From an uncultured bacterium (GTDB lineage Bacteria; Actinomycetota; Coriobacteriia; Coriobacteriales; Coriobacteriaceae): a DNA stretch of 11,443 nucleotides. Both the position numbers and the translations under genes were made by a program. The notes beneath the pieces were generated by a model, which was given only the letters and a program-made list of their open reading frames with translations, was not told the origin of the DNA and searched no databases. This document shows, in pieces, positions 1 to 7,056 of the stretch (the stretch's first letter is position 1; every line of letters starts with the position of its first letter). The DNA is taken from NCBI GenBank assembly GCA_905215835.1, contig CAJMRR010000059.1, positions 1-11,443 on the forward strand. The letters run 5' to 3'.

Positions 1-512
1 GGACCGCAGGGGCCGGTGGGGCCAGCGGCCCAGAAGTTATCGTCCTCGCCCAGGCGGGAGATGTGGTCCTCAGCAACGCCCAGAGAACGCCACACGTCGT
101 GGGTCTCGTCGTCCTCGGTAAAGACGGTGAAGTACAGGCGGTCGAGCGGCAGCTTGAACTCCTTGGTGATGAGCTCAAAGGCCCAGGCGCAAGCCTGCTG
201 TTTAGAGACGCCGCCAAAGGAGAAGTCGCCGAGCATCTCAAAGAAGGACAGGTGACGGCCGTCCTCGCCGATGCAATCGATGTCGTTGGTGCGGACGCAC
301 TTCTGGCAGGAGATCGCGCCGATCTCCTTCATGGTCTTCTTGCCCTGGTAGTACTCCTTAAACTGGTTCATGCCGGCGTTGGCAAGCAGCAGCGAGGGAT
401 CATCGGGGACGAGGGACGAAGAAGGATAGAGCTTAAGACCGCGCTCCTCAAAGAAGTTGAGGAACTTGGAGCGGATCTCGGCCGTAGTCATTGACGGGTA
501 GTCAGCACTCAT
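1..512 (-). CDS. alaS: Alanyl-tRNA synthetase, N-terminal part (runs off left edge)
   Basis: Class II aminoacyl-tRNA synthetase that charges tRNA-Ala in the cytoplasm. About 170 N-terminal residues are present, out of a protein usually near 870-880 residues; the rest lies beyond the window. The visible part is the start of the catalytic core: an N-terminal helix with FFEERG at residues 20-25, LLLANAGMNQFK at 41-52, CQKCVRTNDID at 69-79, the class II motif region GRHLSFFEMLGDFSFG at 85-100, and DNFWAAGPTGPCG at 158-170, which leads into the ATP/amino-acid site. The start is ATG at 512, with GAGGAG (522-527) 9 nt upstream; an in-frame ATG at 491 is less well placed. The gene follows the terminator of the sigma-factor operon, so it probably has its own promoter in the roughly 70-bp gap. 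That gap is too short for a T-box leader. Identity is secure; the downstream end is not visible. Confidence 0.97.
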   Translation of the reverse strand, partial: MSADYPSMTTAEIRSKFLNFFEERGLKLYPSSSLVPDDPSLLLANAGMNQFKEYYQGKKTMKEIGAISCQKCVRTNDIDCIGEDGRHLSFFEMLGDFSFGGVSKQQACAWAFELITKEFKLPLDRLYFTVFTEDDETHDVWRSLGVAEDHISRLGEDDNFWAAGPTGPCG

Positions 513-558
513 AGAGGGAATCTCCTCGGTTTCACATCGAAACAGTTCAAACGTAACG

Positions 559-586
559 ATATTACCATCCCACCGCGCCTATGCAA
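559..586 (-). promoter_or_regulatory. Possible alaS promoter
   Basis: On the minus strand, TTGCAT (586-581) and TAATAT (564-559) are separated by 16 bp and lie just after the preceding terminator's T-run. They match the housekeeping consensus at only 3/6 and 4/6 positions. The location argues for a promoter here more than the sequence does, because alaS needs a start site between the terminator and its ATG at 512. Confidence 0.3.
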
Positions 587-614
587 AAAAGAGGGTCGCC
601 AAACAGCGACCCTC
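585..614 (-). terminator. Intrinsic terminator of the sigma-factor operon
   Basis: A perfect 9-bp stem (591-599 paired with 606-614, GAGGGTCGC type) has a 6-nt loop and, in the minus-strand sense, is followed directly by six T residues (590-585). It lies about 50 nt after the stop codon of the AI-2E-family transporter gene and separates that operon from alaS. Confidence 0.9.
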
Positions 615-663
615 CAGCGAAATTGCATGTTAGCACGTATGAATGTTAACCCGAATTACCCCG

Positions 664-2073
664 CTAGTTGTCGTCATCGTCCATGGAGCCGTCGATGCCG
701 GTTTTGGTATCGTCGTCCGAGTCGGAGTCATCGTCTTTGGCGAAGGGGTTCTTGAAGAAGCCCGTGGCATCGGGCTGCAGACCAGAGAGCTTAATCCAGG
801 GATTATCGAGCTCGGGCTTGGGCATGGCCTTGGCCTCGGGCGCAGTCTCGTTACCGATGAGCTCGGACTCATAGATGAATGTATCGTCTCCAAGCGCGTC
901 ATAGGCGGCGACCGGGTTGCCTTCGGCATCGCGATACGGCGTGCCCTTAAACACGGCGCCGTCGTATGCCACGAGCTGACGGCCGGTCTCGTTCTCAAAG
1001 TAATAGACAAAGATGCCCTTGAGGGCCGCACACAGCGGAATGGCAATGATCATGCCAATGGGACCCATGAGCGCCGAACCAATAACGAGCGCCGTGAGGC
1101 TCATGATGGGATGCACCTGCACCGAGCTCTGCATGACCTTAGGCGAAATCACGTTATCGGTGACGTTTTGCGCAACCATCGTCACGATGAGCGTCCATAA
1201 CGCCAACATGGGGCTAAACATGAAACCGAGCACTGTGGCGATTGCTGCGCTCACCCAAGGACCGACGACCGGAACCAAATGCATGATGCCGGTAAAGATA
1301 GCCATGAGCGCCGCATACGGATGGCCAATGATCATAAAACCGATAAAGGCGAGGAAACCACCGCAGATGGACGTCACGACCATACCGCGCATGTAGCCGC
1401 CGACAGAGCGAGAAAGGATGGCGACCATAAAGCGGTACGAGGTCTCCTTCTCCTGACCGATGATGGTGCAAATCTCGTGGTGCATGCGAGGGTAGTCGCA
1501 GGCCATCCAGTACGCAAGCACCAGACCAAGGAAGATCACGAACAACTGCGAGGCCGTATTGGTGATGAGCGGGAACACACCGCGGCCAAGCTCGGCAGCG
1601 ATCTGAGACACGTACTTCGATGCCACGGCAACCAGCGACGAAAGATTATCGTCCAAATACTCCTTGAGCGGCGTGTTGTTGAGCGTCTTGGCATGCGAGA
1701 TCATCTCATTGAGATCGCCACCCGCAACACGAAGCTGCTCGGGCAGGCGGCTCAGGACTTCCATGATCTGACCAAAGAGAATCGGCGACAAAATGCAAAC
1801 GACACCGACGAGCACGGCAACAACAACAATAAGCGCGATAAGTGAACCGATGCCGCGATTCACGCCATGGTGCTCGAGCCAGTTGGTGATCGGGGACATC
1901 ACAAAAGCAATGATGGAGCCGACGGCAAGAAACTCGATAACCGGTGCCAGGATGCCCATAAGGTTAAAGATGACAGCAGCAATAACAATGCAGCCGACAA
2001 CAGCCCAAATGCGCAGCGTCAGAATGCGGGTGTCGCGCAGCACGTGATCGGTTTGTTGGGGGTGCTCACTCAT
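664..2073 (-). CDS. AI-2E family transporter (PF01594-like) with acidic C-terminal tail
   Basis: Polytopic membrane protein of 469 residues from the AI-2E exporter/YdbO-PerM-like family. Members are proposed to export autoinducer-2 or act as small-solute or ion antiporters; the substrate cannot be read from sequence. Hydrophobic segments fall near residues 20-40, 43-62, 75-100, 172-192, 230-250, 252-284, 288-308 and 325-358. Family-typical stretches are visible: HLVPVVGPW at 265-273 and DNVISPKVM at 306-314 followed by a conserved HP. The amphipathic region at about 102-170 matches the family's large soluble loop. Residues from about 365 onward form a soluble tail ending in runs of aspartate (DDDSDSDDD, DDDDN), which is longer and more acidic than usual. 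The ATG at 2073-2071 overlaps the sigma-factor TGA in an ATGA arrangement, so translation is probably coupled. It is the last gene of the operon, followed by a terminator. A stress-related membrane function under control of the upstream sigma factor is an inference. Confidence 0.9.
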   Translation of the reverse strand: MSEHPQQTDHVLRDTRILTLRIWAVVGCIVIAAVIFNLMGILAPVIEFLAVGSIIAFVMSPITNWLEHHGVNRGIGSLIALIVVVAVLVGVVCILSPILFGQIMEVLSRLPEQLRVAGGDLNEMISHAKTLNNTPLKEYLDDNLSSLVAVASKYVSQIAAELGRGVFPLITNTASQLFVIFLGLVLAYWMACDYPRMHHEICTIIGQEKETSYRFMVAILSRSVGGYMRGMVVTSICGGFLAFIGFMIIGHPYAALMAIFTGIMHLVPVVGPWVSAAIATVLGFMFSPMLALWTLIVTMVAQNVTDNVISPKVMQSSVQVHPIMSLTALVIGSALMGPIGMIIAIPLCAALKGIFVYYFENETGRQLVAYDGAVFKGTPYRDAEGNPVAAYDALGDDTFIYESELIGNETAPEAKAMPKPELDNPWIKLSGLQPDATGFFKNPFAKDDDSDSDDDTKTGIDGSMDDDDN

Positions 2074-2861
2074 GAACGAATCATCACTCCGTCGGGGTCG
2101 ATCTTATCCTGAATCTTCTTAAGCGTGCGGCGCAGCAGACGCGAAACCTGCACCTGAGAAATACCCAGTTTCTTGGCGATCTCGATCTGGGTCATGCCCT
2201 TCACAAAGCGCAGCTCGATCACCTCGCGCTCGCGCGGCGAAAAATCACGGATGGCTTCCTCGATCACTAGGCGGTCATCGGTAAAGTCGAGCTCGTTGTC
2301 GTCGTCGGCGTAACGGTCGAGAATCGAGGGGGCATCGTCGGAATCGGACGCACCAGGAGCCTCGATGGGCACCGAGGTATAAGCCGAAGACGATTCCATA
2401 GCCTCGAGGACCTCATCGACAGTCACATCTAGATACTCAGCGATCTCCTCAACCTTGGGCGAACGCTGCAGCTCGTTGGTAAGTTTGTCAGTAGCTTGGT
2501 TGACCTTGGCCGAGAGCTCCTGCAGACGACGCGGTACGCGCACGCTCCAACCCTTGTCGCGGAAATGGCGTTTGATCTCGCCCAGGATAGTGGGTGTTGC
2601 AAACGTTGTGAACTCGAGCCCGCGCTCAGGGTCAAAGCGGTCGATAGCCTTGAGCAAACCCAGATAGCCGACCTGCATGAGGTCGTCGAGCGGCTCGCCG
2701 CGATTCTTAAATTTGTTGGCAAGAAACCTTACCAGGTTCATATGGGACATGACGAGCTGCTCGCGGGCGTCCGGATCACCGGTCTCCTTGTAGCGACGAA
2801 ACAGCTCGCGGGTTTTCTCCTTGTCCCAAGCGGTCTTGCCGCTCCGGGAACGTTCGGTCAT
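2070..2861 (-). CDS. RNA polymerase sigma factor, SigB/SigF/SigG family
   Basis: Alternative sigma-70 group 3 factor of 263 residues, close to the length of Bacillus SigB. Region 2 spans roughly residues 33-104, with DDLMQVGYLGLLKAIDRFD at 59-77 (core binding) and FTTFATPTILGEIKRHFRD at 84-102 (-10 recognition). VRVPRRLQEL at 107-116 opens region 3 (to about 160). An acidic linker covers 170-197. Region 4 spans 205-255, with the helix-turn-helix MTQIEIAKKLGISQVQVSRLL at 223-243. The ATG at 2861 follows the anti-sigma TAA with one intervening base, with AAGG about 13 nt upstream as a weak ribosome site. Its stop overlaps the next gene by 4 nt. Lying directly downstream of its presumptive anti-sigma factor is the usual order for rsbW-sigB and spoIIAB-spoIIAC. 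It probably directs a general-stress or envelope-stress regulon; no anti-anti-sigma (RsbV) gene is in the window. The specific symbol (sigB or sigF) cannot be decided. Confidence 0.95.
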   Translation of the reverse strand: MTERSRSGKTAWDKEKTRELFRRYKETGDPDAREQLVMSHMNLVRFLANKFKNRGEPLDDLMQVGYLGLLKAIDRFDPERGLEFTTFATPTILGEIKRHFRDKGWSVRVPRRLQELSAKVNQATDKLTNELQRSPKVEEIAEYLDVTVDEVLEAMESSSAYTSVPIEAPGASDSDDAPSILDRYADDDNELDFTDDRLVIEEAIRDFSPREREVIELRFVKGMTQIEIAKKLGISQVQVSRLLRRTLKKIQDKIDPDGVMIRS

Positions 2862-2862
2862 T

Positions 2863-3240
2863 TTAAATATCCGCCTTGAGGTCGAGGGAAAGCGTCAGGG
2901 GCGCCGCAGTCTTTTCGTAGGAGTCGCACACGCTCGCGAGGATGAGCTCGGCATACACCGCAGCCTGGTCGTCTTCATCGACCGTAGCCTGATCGCCAAA
3001 GGTAATAGTCATGCCAACGTGGGTCTCATCGACATCGAATTTGATGGTGATGTCATCGCAGTCGACCGCGGTACAACCAAAGATGAAAGCCTCCTCGGCA
3101 GCCATGCGGATGTCCTCGATGCGATCGACAGACATGGAACACAGGGCACCAACGTTGGCTGCCGTCATGCGCACAAGGCGAGCGAGACGCGGGTCGCCGG
3201 CAACGGTCAGCGTGATGGGGCAGGTTGCTTCGCTACTCAT
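2863..3240 (-). CDS. RsbW/SpoIIAB-like anti-sigma factor, degenerate ATPase fold
   Basis: Small protein of 125 residues, a little shorter than RsbW or SpoIIAB (about 145-160). Position immediately before the sigma gene and overall layout suggest an anti-sigma factor of the GHKL-fold family that holds the downstream sigma factor inactive. The segment DRIEDIRMAAEEAFIFG (39-55) aligns with the family N-box region (pattern EAxxN). The glutamate is kept, but the Mg-binding asparagine position reads Phe/Ile. The later glycine-rich G1 box (DxGxG) and the ATP lid are not recognisable: after FGDQ (81-84) comes an acidic linker (TVDEDDQ) and then an amphipathic stretch ending in beta-like LTLSLDLKADI. 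ATP binding and kinase activity therefore look doubtful. The ATG at 3240 overlaps the preceding gene by 8 nt, indicating coupled translation. The functional call rests on context plus weak fold similarity. Confidence 0.72.
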   Translation of the reverse strand: MSSEATCPITLTVAGDPRLARLVRMTAANVGALCSMSVDRIEDIRMAAEEAFIFGCTAVDCDDITIKFDVDETHVGMTITFGDQATVDEDDQAAVYAELILASVCDSYEKTAAPLTLSLDLKADI

Positions 3241-3820
3241 CGCAGGACTCCTCAGAGGTCTCGGAGGGTGTATAGGTGTAATACTGAGCCGGCTTGGCTA
3301 CAGACTTCTGGCCATCATCGTCGCCCGCGGCGGCCTCGTCCTCGCCAATTAGGACGCGCTCGGTAGGCCGCTCTGCCTCCGCAGCAGCAGCGGCGAGCTT
3401 GCGCTCGGCGTCGGCTGCAGGAGACTTCACCTTATTGAAGAGCTTCTGCACAGCACCGGCGGCGGAGTCGGTCACGCTCGACACAGCATTGCTGGCCTCG
3501 GCCATGCTGCCCGTAACCTCGGAAATGTCGCGAACCACGGCTTCGACCTCTACGAGATTGGAGGTAAGGGCATCAACTGCCGTCTTGCTCGACTTAAGCA
3601 GCGGCTCCATCTGGGCAAGCGCCGGCGTAAGCTCATCGACAGCGCCATCGAGCTTTGCCACCACAGGCTGAGCCTCGGCGATGGTGTTGTTGAGGTCGTT
3701 CACGGTCTTATCGAGCGAGTCGACAACGGTGCGGGTCTTACGCAGGGTAAGCGCGAGCTCAGCAATGGCCCACACGCCGGCAACGGCGAGCAGCAGCAGG
3801 GCAATTTGAATGGGACTCAT
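3233..3820 (-). CDS. Membrane-anchored coiled-coil protein, DUF948-like
   Basis: Protein of 195 residues with one N-terminal hydrophobic helix (about 5-25, IQIALLLLAVAGVWAIAELAL) and a short basic stretch (LRKTR). A long heptad-rich region (about 30-125) is full of V, L, D and T, and the tail is Ala/Glu/Asp-rich and low in complexity (about 130-195). This matches the DUF948 type, which includes Bacillus YtxG, a general-stress protein. A DUF948 gene commonly sits between rarA and alaS in Actinobacteria. The protein is likely anchored in the membrane with a cytoplasmic coiled coil; its biochemical function is unknown. The start is ATG at 3820, with GGGAGG (3831-3826) 5 nt upstream. Its TAG lies 8 nt inside the anti-sigma gene, making it the first gene of the sigma operon. 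A role in relaying a membrane signal to the anti-sigma factor is inference only. Confidence 0.75.
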   Translation of the reverse strand: MSPIQIALLLLAVAGVWAIAELALTLRKTRTVVDSLDKTVNDLNNTIAEAQPVVAKLDGAVDELTPALAQMEPLLKSSKTAVDALTSNLVEVEAVVRDISEVTGSMAEASNAVSSVTDSAAGAVQKLFNKVKSPAADAERKLAAAAAEAERPTERVLIGEDEAAAGDDDGQKSVAKPAQYYTYTPSETSEESCDE

Positions 3821-3920
3821 ACAAGCCTCCCGGAAGAATCGAAATACAGACGCTTTTCATGGTACCCCAAAGGGGACCGAACATGCCAAGAGCAGCAACG
3901 TGGGACAAAATTATCAGCAG
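3821..3920 (-). promoter_or_regulatory. Leader/promoter region of the DUF948-sigma operon
   Basis: This 100-nt gap separates the rarA stop from the first gene of the sigma operon and must hold its promoter if the operon is transcribed separately from rarA. Candidates on the minus strand are a GATAAT -10-like box (3915-3910) with no good -35, and TTGGCA plus TACCAT with a long 19-bp spacing. A short inverted repeat at 3861-3878 (GGT, bulged base, CCCC / GGGG-ACC, 3-nt loop) overlaps the second candidate. The strong ribosome site GGGAGG is at 3831-3826. No transcription start can be fixed from sequence. Confidence 0.3.
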
Positions 3921-5276
3921 CTACTTCGGTGCATTCCCGCTGCGGTCGCGTTCGCTTTGCTCTACGCGCCACTCTTCCCAGCCGCGCCCGGCAGGCTGCC
4001 AGAACGCGCCGCGCTCCAGTCCCTCGGGCAAATAGCGCTGATCGACCCAGCCTTCTGGATAATCATGCGGATACTTATACACACCGTATTCGTCGCTGCC
4101 GGGACGGTGACGATCGCGAAGATAGCTGGGCACCTCGCGCAGCCCACTTGAATGAATATCGGCCAGCGCCGCATCGATCGAAGCCTCACACGCGTTGGAT
4201 TTTGGCGCCAAGCACACATAGAGTGCAGCCTGAGCCAGGTTAATGCGGCACTCGGGATAACCAATGACCTCGGCAGACTTAAACGCGGCATGTGCCACCA
4301 AAAGCGCCTGCGGGTCGGCGTTGCCAACATCCTCAGAAGCGTGAATCATAATGCGGCGAGCGATAAACTTAGGATCCTCCCCAGCATCGATCATGCGCGC
4401 GAGCCAATAGATCGTGGCATCGGGGTCGCTACCGCGCATGGACTTGATGAACGCACTGATGATGTCGTAGTGCATGTCGCCGTTTTTGTCATACGTAAAG
4501 CCGCGACGCGGGTTGGCGATCTTTACGTCATCCACGGTGATGGGATAGCGCTCCCCCGCCGCGGGCGCTGGCGTTCCCTCGGTATCGGGACGCGTGACGG
4601 CAATCTCGCTCGCAAGCTCGAGCGTCGTGAGCGCCGAGCGAGCGTCACCCGCTGCCAGCGTGCAGATGGTCTTGACCGTATCCTCATCGGCCGAGAACTT
4701 GCCGTTCAAACCCTGCGGCGCCTCGAGCGCACGCTCGATCAGCGTGGCGATATCCTCGTCTTTAAGATGCTCAAGCTCCACCACGCGACCGCGCGAGAGC
4801 AATGCCGAGTTGACCTCGAAGTACGGATTCTCCGTCGTGGCGCCAATCATAATGACGGTACGGTTCTCAACCGCATGCAGCAAGGCATCCTGCTGAGACT
4901 TGGAGAAGCGGTGAATCTCGTCGATAAACAGGATGGTGCGGCGGTCGTACGAATTCAGGCGCGTCTTGGCCTCGTCAATCACGCGGCGAAGATCCTTTAC
5001 GGTACCCGTCACGGCGCTGACCTCGACAAACTCGCTCTTGGTATGGTTGGCGATAATGTGGGCCAGCGTCGTCTTACCCGTACCGGCCGGCCCGTACAGA
5101 ATCACGCTCGAAAGCACGTCGTGCTCGATCGCGGCACGCAACCATGAGCCCTTACCGACGGCCTTTTGCTGGCCCACGTACTCGTCGAGCGAATTGGGTC
5201 GCATGCGCACCGCGAGCGGCGCATTTTTAAAGGAACGCTCGCGCGTCGAGGCAGAAAAAAGGTCGTCCATAGCCAT
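3921..5276 (-). CDS. rarA: AAA+ ATPase RarA/MgsA (replication-associated recombination protein A)
   Basis: Cytoplasmic clamp-loader-like AAA+ ATPase that acts at stalled replication forks and single-strand gaps. Counting from the ATG at 5276 (451 residues), the N-terminal motif LAVRMRPNSLDEYVGQ is at 21-36, Walker A GPAGTGKT at 62-69, Walker B ILFIDE at 115-120 followed by IHRFSKSQQD, sensor 1 GATTENP at 145-151, and an arginine-finger SRGR at 161-164. The C-terminal half carries the family signature (MRGSDPDA, WLARMIDAGEDPKFIARRIMIHASEDVG) and a tetramerisation-type domain; length is normal. The start is uncertain: in-frame TTG 5288 and ATGs at 5285, 5276 and 5270 are all possible, and none has a strong ribosome site. 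The 5270 ATG has a GGGA 5 nt upstream. It lies downstream of the dGTPase gene with a gap of about 55 nt, so co-transcription is plausible. Identity is secure. Confidence 0.96.
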   Translation of the reverse strand: MAMDDLFSASTRERSFKNAPLAVRMRPNSLDEYVGQQKAVGKGSWLRAAIEHDVLSSVILYGPAGTGKTTLAHIIANHTKSEFVEVSAVTGTVKDLRRVIDEAKTRLNSYDRRTILFIDEIHRFSKSQQDALLHAVENRTVIMIGATTENPYFEVNSALLSRGRVVELEHLKDEDIATLIERALEAPQGLNGKFSADEDTVKTICTLAAGDARSALTTLELASEIAVTRPDTEGTPAPAAGERYPITVDDVKIANPRRGFTYDKNGDMHYDIISAFIKSMRGSDPDATIYWLARMIDAGEDPKFIARRIMIHASEDVGNADPQALLVAHAAFKSAEVIGYPECRINLAQAALYVCLAPKSNACEASIDAALADIHSSGLREVPSYLRDRHRPGSDEYGVYKYPHDYPEGWVDQRYLPEGLERGAFWQPAGRGWEEWRVEQSERDRSGNAPK

Positions 5277-5331
5277 CCCGTGCATCAATCAAAAACGTTT
5301 TCAACTAACCAGTATACCGAAAGGATACGAA

Positions 5332-6579
5332 CTACCGTTCGTTAATATAGGTACGATGCGGAAACTTTAGACCCGGGAACAGCTTGCTCGTCAGTTCGCA
5401 GAAATAACCGTCCGTCATGCTCGCGATATAATCCACCACGGCTTGATCCTTGTCGTCCTGCCAGGCATAGGTGCGATCGTAGTAGGAAAGTTGCTGCTCA
5501 ATGCGCGAAATATGGTGCTTAAAGATGTAAGAGGACTCGTCGCCACTGTTTAGATCCCGCAGGCAACGGTCGTAGAGCTTTACGAACGCCTCGCGCAGCT
5601 CTGCCTCGGAATCGCCTTCGATACCGCCCTTGCTATAGATCTTCTCGTAGTTCTCGCGCTTAGCTCGGCGGATTTCCTCAAACAGGTCCTCGCTCATCTC
5701 GATGCGCGGCTTACCATAGCTGTGCTCAACGATATCGATGGAGGCATGCGTGAGGATCCAACTGTTGTAGGCACCGCCCCGGCCATCATCAAAAGCGTCG
5801 GGCGAAAGCAGGCCCGCCGCGATCGCATCCTGACGGTCACGACCGACGTAGGCAAGAATATCCGAAATGCGAACGACGCAGCCCTCGAGCGTCATGGGAC
5901 GCAGATGCTCAATTGCGCTATAGCCCGTGGCAATGCAATCCTCAACCGTCTGGTCAAACTGGTCAAAGGAGCTCATCTCCGAGAGCTCAAACACACGCTG
6001 CTCGTACTCGCCGTTATGGCATAGCACGCCGTCGAGCGTCTGGAGCGACACGTTGCGGCCATACAACGCGTCGAGCACGCGGACCGACTGCACGTTATGG
6101 AAAAAATAACGCCCCGTACGCTCGTGATAGATATCGTTGAGGAAGCGCTCGCCGGCATGGCCGAAAGGCGTGTGTCCCAAGTCGTGGCCCAGGCCAATCG
6201 CCTCGATCAGATCGCAATTGAGCCCCAGGGCGCGACCGATATCGCGCGCAATGCGCGAGACAAGCTGCACGTGCAAACCGCGGCGTGACAGATCGTCATT
6301 GCTACGGAAGCTAAAGACCTGCGTTTTACCTGCATAACGGGTATACGCCGGAAGATGAAGTATCTTTTCGGTATCGCGCATAAACGCCGGACGCATAAGC
6401 GTGCCTTTGTCGGCGGCGCGATCAATACGACGAATAGCCTGATCGTCGTTGCAACGATACGAGTTGACATAGCCCGAAGCACGATCGGCGGCAATGCGTT
6501 CGACAAGTTCGGGCGACAACGCCGAGGGGATACGGTCCATGCGCGCCTTAATGACGGCCGTTTCTTGATTAGATGCCAT
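5332..6579 (-). CDS. dgt: HD-domain dGTPase-like dNTP triphosphohydrolase
   Basis: Metal-dependent HD-domain phosphohydrolase related to dGTP triphosphohydrolase, hydrolysing dNTPs to nucleoside plus triphosphate and so shaping the nucleotide pool. Counting from the ATG at 6579 (415 residues), the region YTRYAGKTQVFSF (79-91) precedes the HD core. Metal ligands are visible as H103 (RGLHV), H132-D133 in LGHDLGHTPFGHAGE, and a distal D240 in RISDILAYVGRD. CHNGEYE at 187-193 is another family-typical stretch. This start is preferred over the upstream TTG (6606) because AAGGAG (6591-6586) lies 6 nt before it. The stop of the prepilin peptidase gene is 31 nt upstream, so it probably belongs to the same transcript, with rarA following. 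Substrate preference among dNTPs cannot be read from sequence, so the symbol is by family. Confidence 0.9.
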   Translation of the reverse strand: MASNQETAVIKARMDRIPSALSPELVERIAADRASGYVNSYRCNDDQAIRRIDRAADKGTLMRPAFMRDTEKILHLPAYTRYAGKTQVFSFRSNDDLSRRGLHVQLVSRIARDIGRALGLNCDLIEAIGLGHDLGHTPFGHAGERFLNDIYHERTGRYFFHNVQSVRVLDALYGRNVSLQTLDGVLCHNGEYEQRVFELSEMSSFDQFDQTVEDCIATGYSAIEHLRPMTLEGCVVRISDILAYVGRDRQDAIAAGLLSPDAFDDGRGGAYNSWILTHASIDIVEHSYGKPRIEMSEDLFEEIRRAKRENYEKIYSKGGIEGDSEAELREAFVKLYDRCLRDLNSGDESSYIFKHHISRIEQQLSYYDRTYAWQDDKDQAVVDYIASMTDGYFCELTSKLFPGLKFPHRTYINER

Positions 6580-6610
6580 GGCATGCTCCTTAAGAAGGAT
6601 GCGCAATCGG

Positions 6611-7033
6611 TTACAAAGTGCAGCCCACGACCTCGATTATGGCAAAAATCGGCACTAAAAACGGGAGCAATGGCAGGGAGCGCGATTTTGTGAAGAGACA
6701 GGAGAGGACCAGGGCCAGGAGTGCGACGGCAAATGCCACGATGCCACCCATAGGGTCGAGCGTGCAAAGCGCGAAGAGTGCCTTGGCATCCCCCATACCG
6801 ATGCCCGGGATTTGGCGAAGACGACGCCAGAGGGACTCAGTCAGCACGAGAGCAAGATAAACAATGACGGCAAGACCCGCGTGGTCAAGCGCTGTGTTCA
6901 AACCGAGGTCGAGCCAAACACCCGCCAACGCCGCCACGGCACATGCGCCGGCAAGCCCATTGGGAAACCGTCGCTCTCGGGCATCAATTGCCACGCCGGC
7001 AAAGATGCAAATCCAAAACGGGATATAGACCAT
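6611..7033 (-). CDS. Minimal prepilin peptidase, A24 family (CpaA/TadV-like)
   Basis: Integral-membrane aspartic peptidase of 140 residues, predicted to cleave leader peptides of type IV-pilin-like precursors. The two catalytic aspartates sit in the expected motifs: D17 in DARERRFPN and D82 in GMGDAKAL. Hydrophobic helices fall near 1-16, 26-44, 50-68, 82-92, 96-115 and 121-137, and the PLLPFLVP stretch near the C terminus is typical. The N-terminal cysteine-rich methyltransferase domain of PilD-type enzymes is absent, so this is the short core form seen in tad/flp and archaeal systems. The start is ATG at 7033, with GAGGAGG (7046-7040) 6 nt upstream; the upstream in-frame TTG (7078) lies inside a terminator-like hairpin and is unlikely. 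No pilin or secretion ATPase gene is present in the window, so substrates must be encoded elsewhere. Confidence 0.88.
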   Translation of the reverse strand: MVYIPFWICIFAGVAIDARERRFPNGLAGACAVAALAGVWLDLGLNTALDHAGLAVIVYLALVLTESLWRRLRQIPGIGMGDAKALFALCTLDPMGGIVAFAVALLALVLSCLFTKSRSLPLLPFLVPIFAIIEVVGCTL

Positions 7034-7056
7034 CGGACGCCTCCTCGAGCTGCATC

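Noticed and set aside
63..494. Plus-strand open frame opposite alaS
   Set aside because: The minus strand encodes conserved AlaS catalytic motifs throughout this stretch.
513..663. T-box leader for alaS
   Set aside because: Only about 70 nt separate the upstream terminator from the alaS start, too short for a T-box, and no T-box core sequence is visible.
3862..3885. Autoregulatory SigB-type promoter before the DUF948-sigma operon
   Set aside because: GGGTAC on the minus strand resembles the SigB/SigF -10 (GGGTAT), but no GTTT-type -35 lies at the required 12-17 nt spacing; the nearest GTTC is too close.
4152..5147. Long plus-strand open frame (331 codons) opposite rarA
   Set aside because: It is antisense to an unmistakable RarA. 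Its translation has no recognisable domain, and long antisense frames are expected in GC-rich coding DNA.
6580..6606. Upstream TTG start for the dGTPase-like gene
   Set aside because: The AAGGAG site lies between this TTG and the ATG at 6579, and it is ideally spaced for the ATG.
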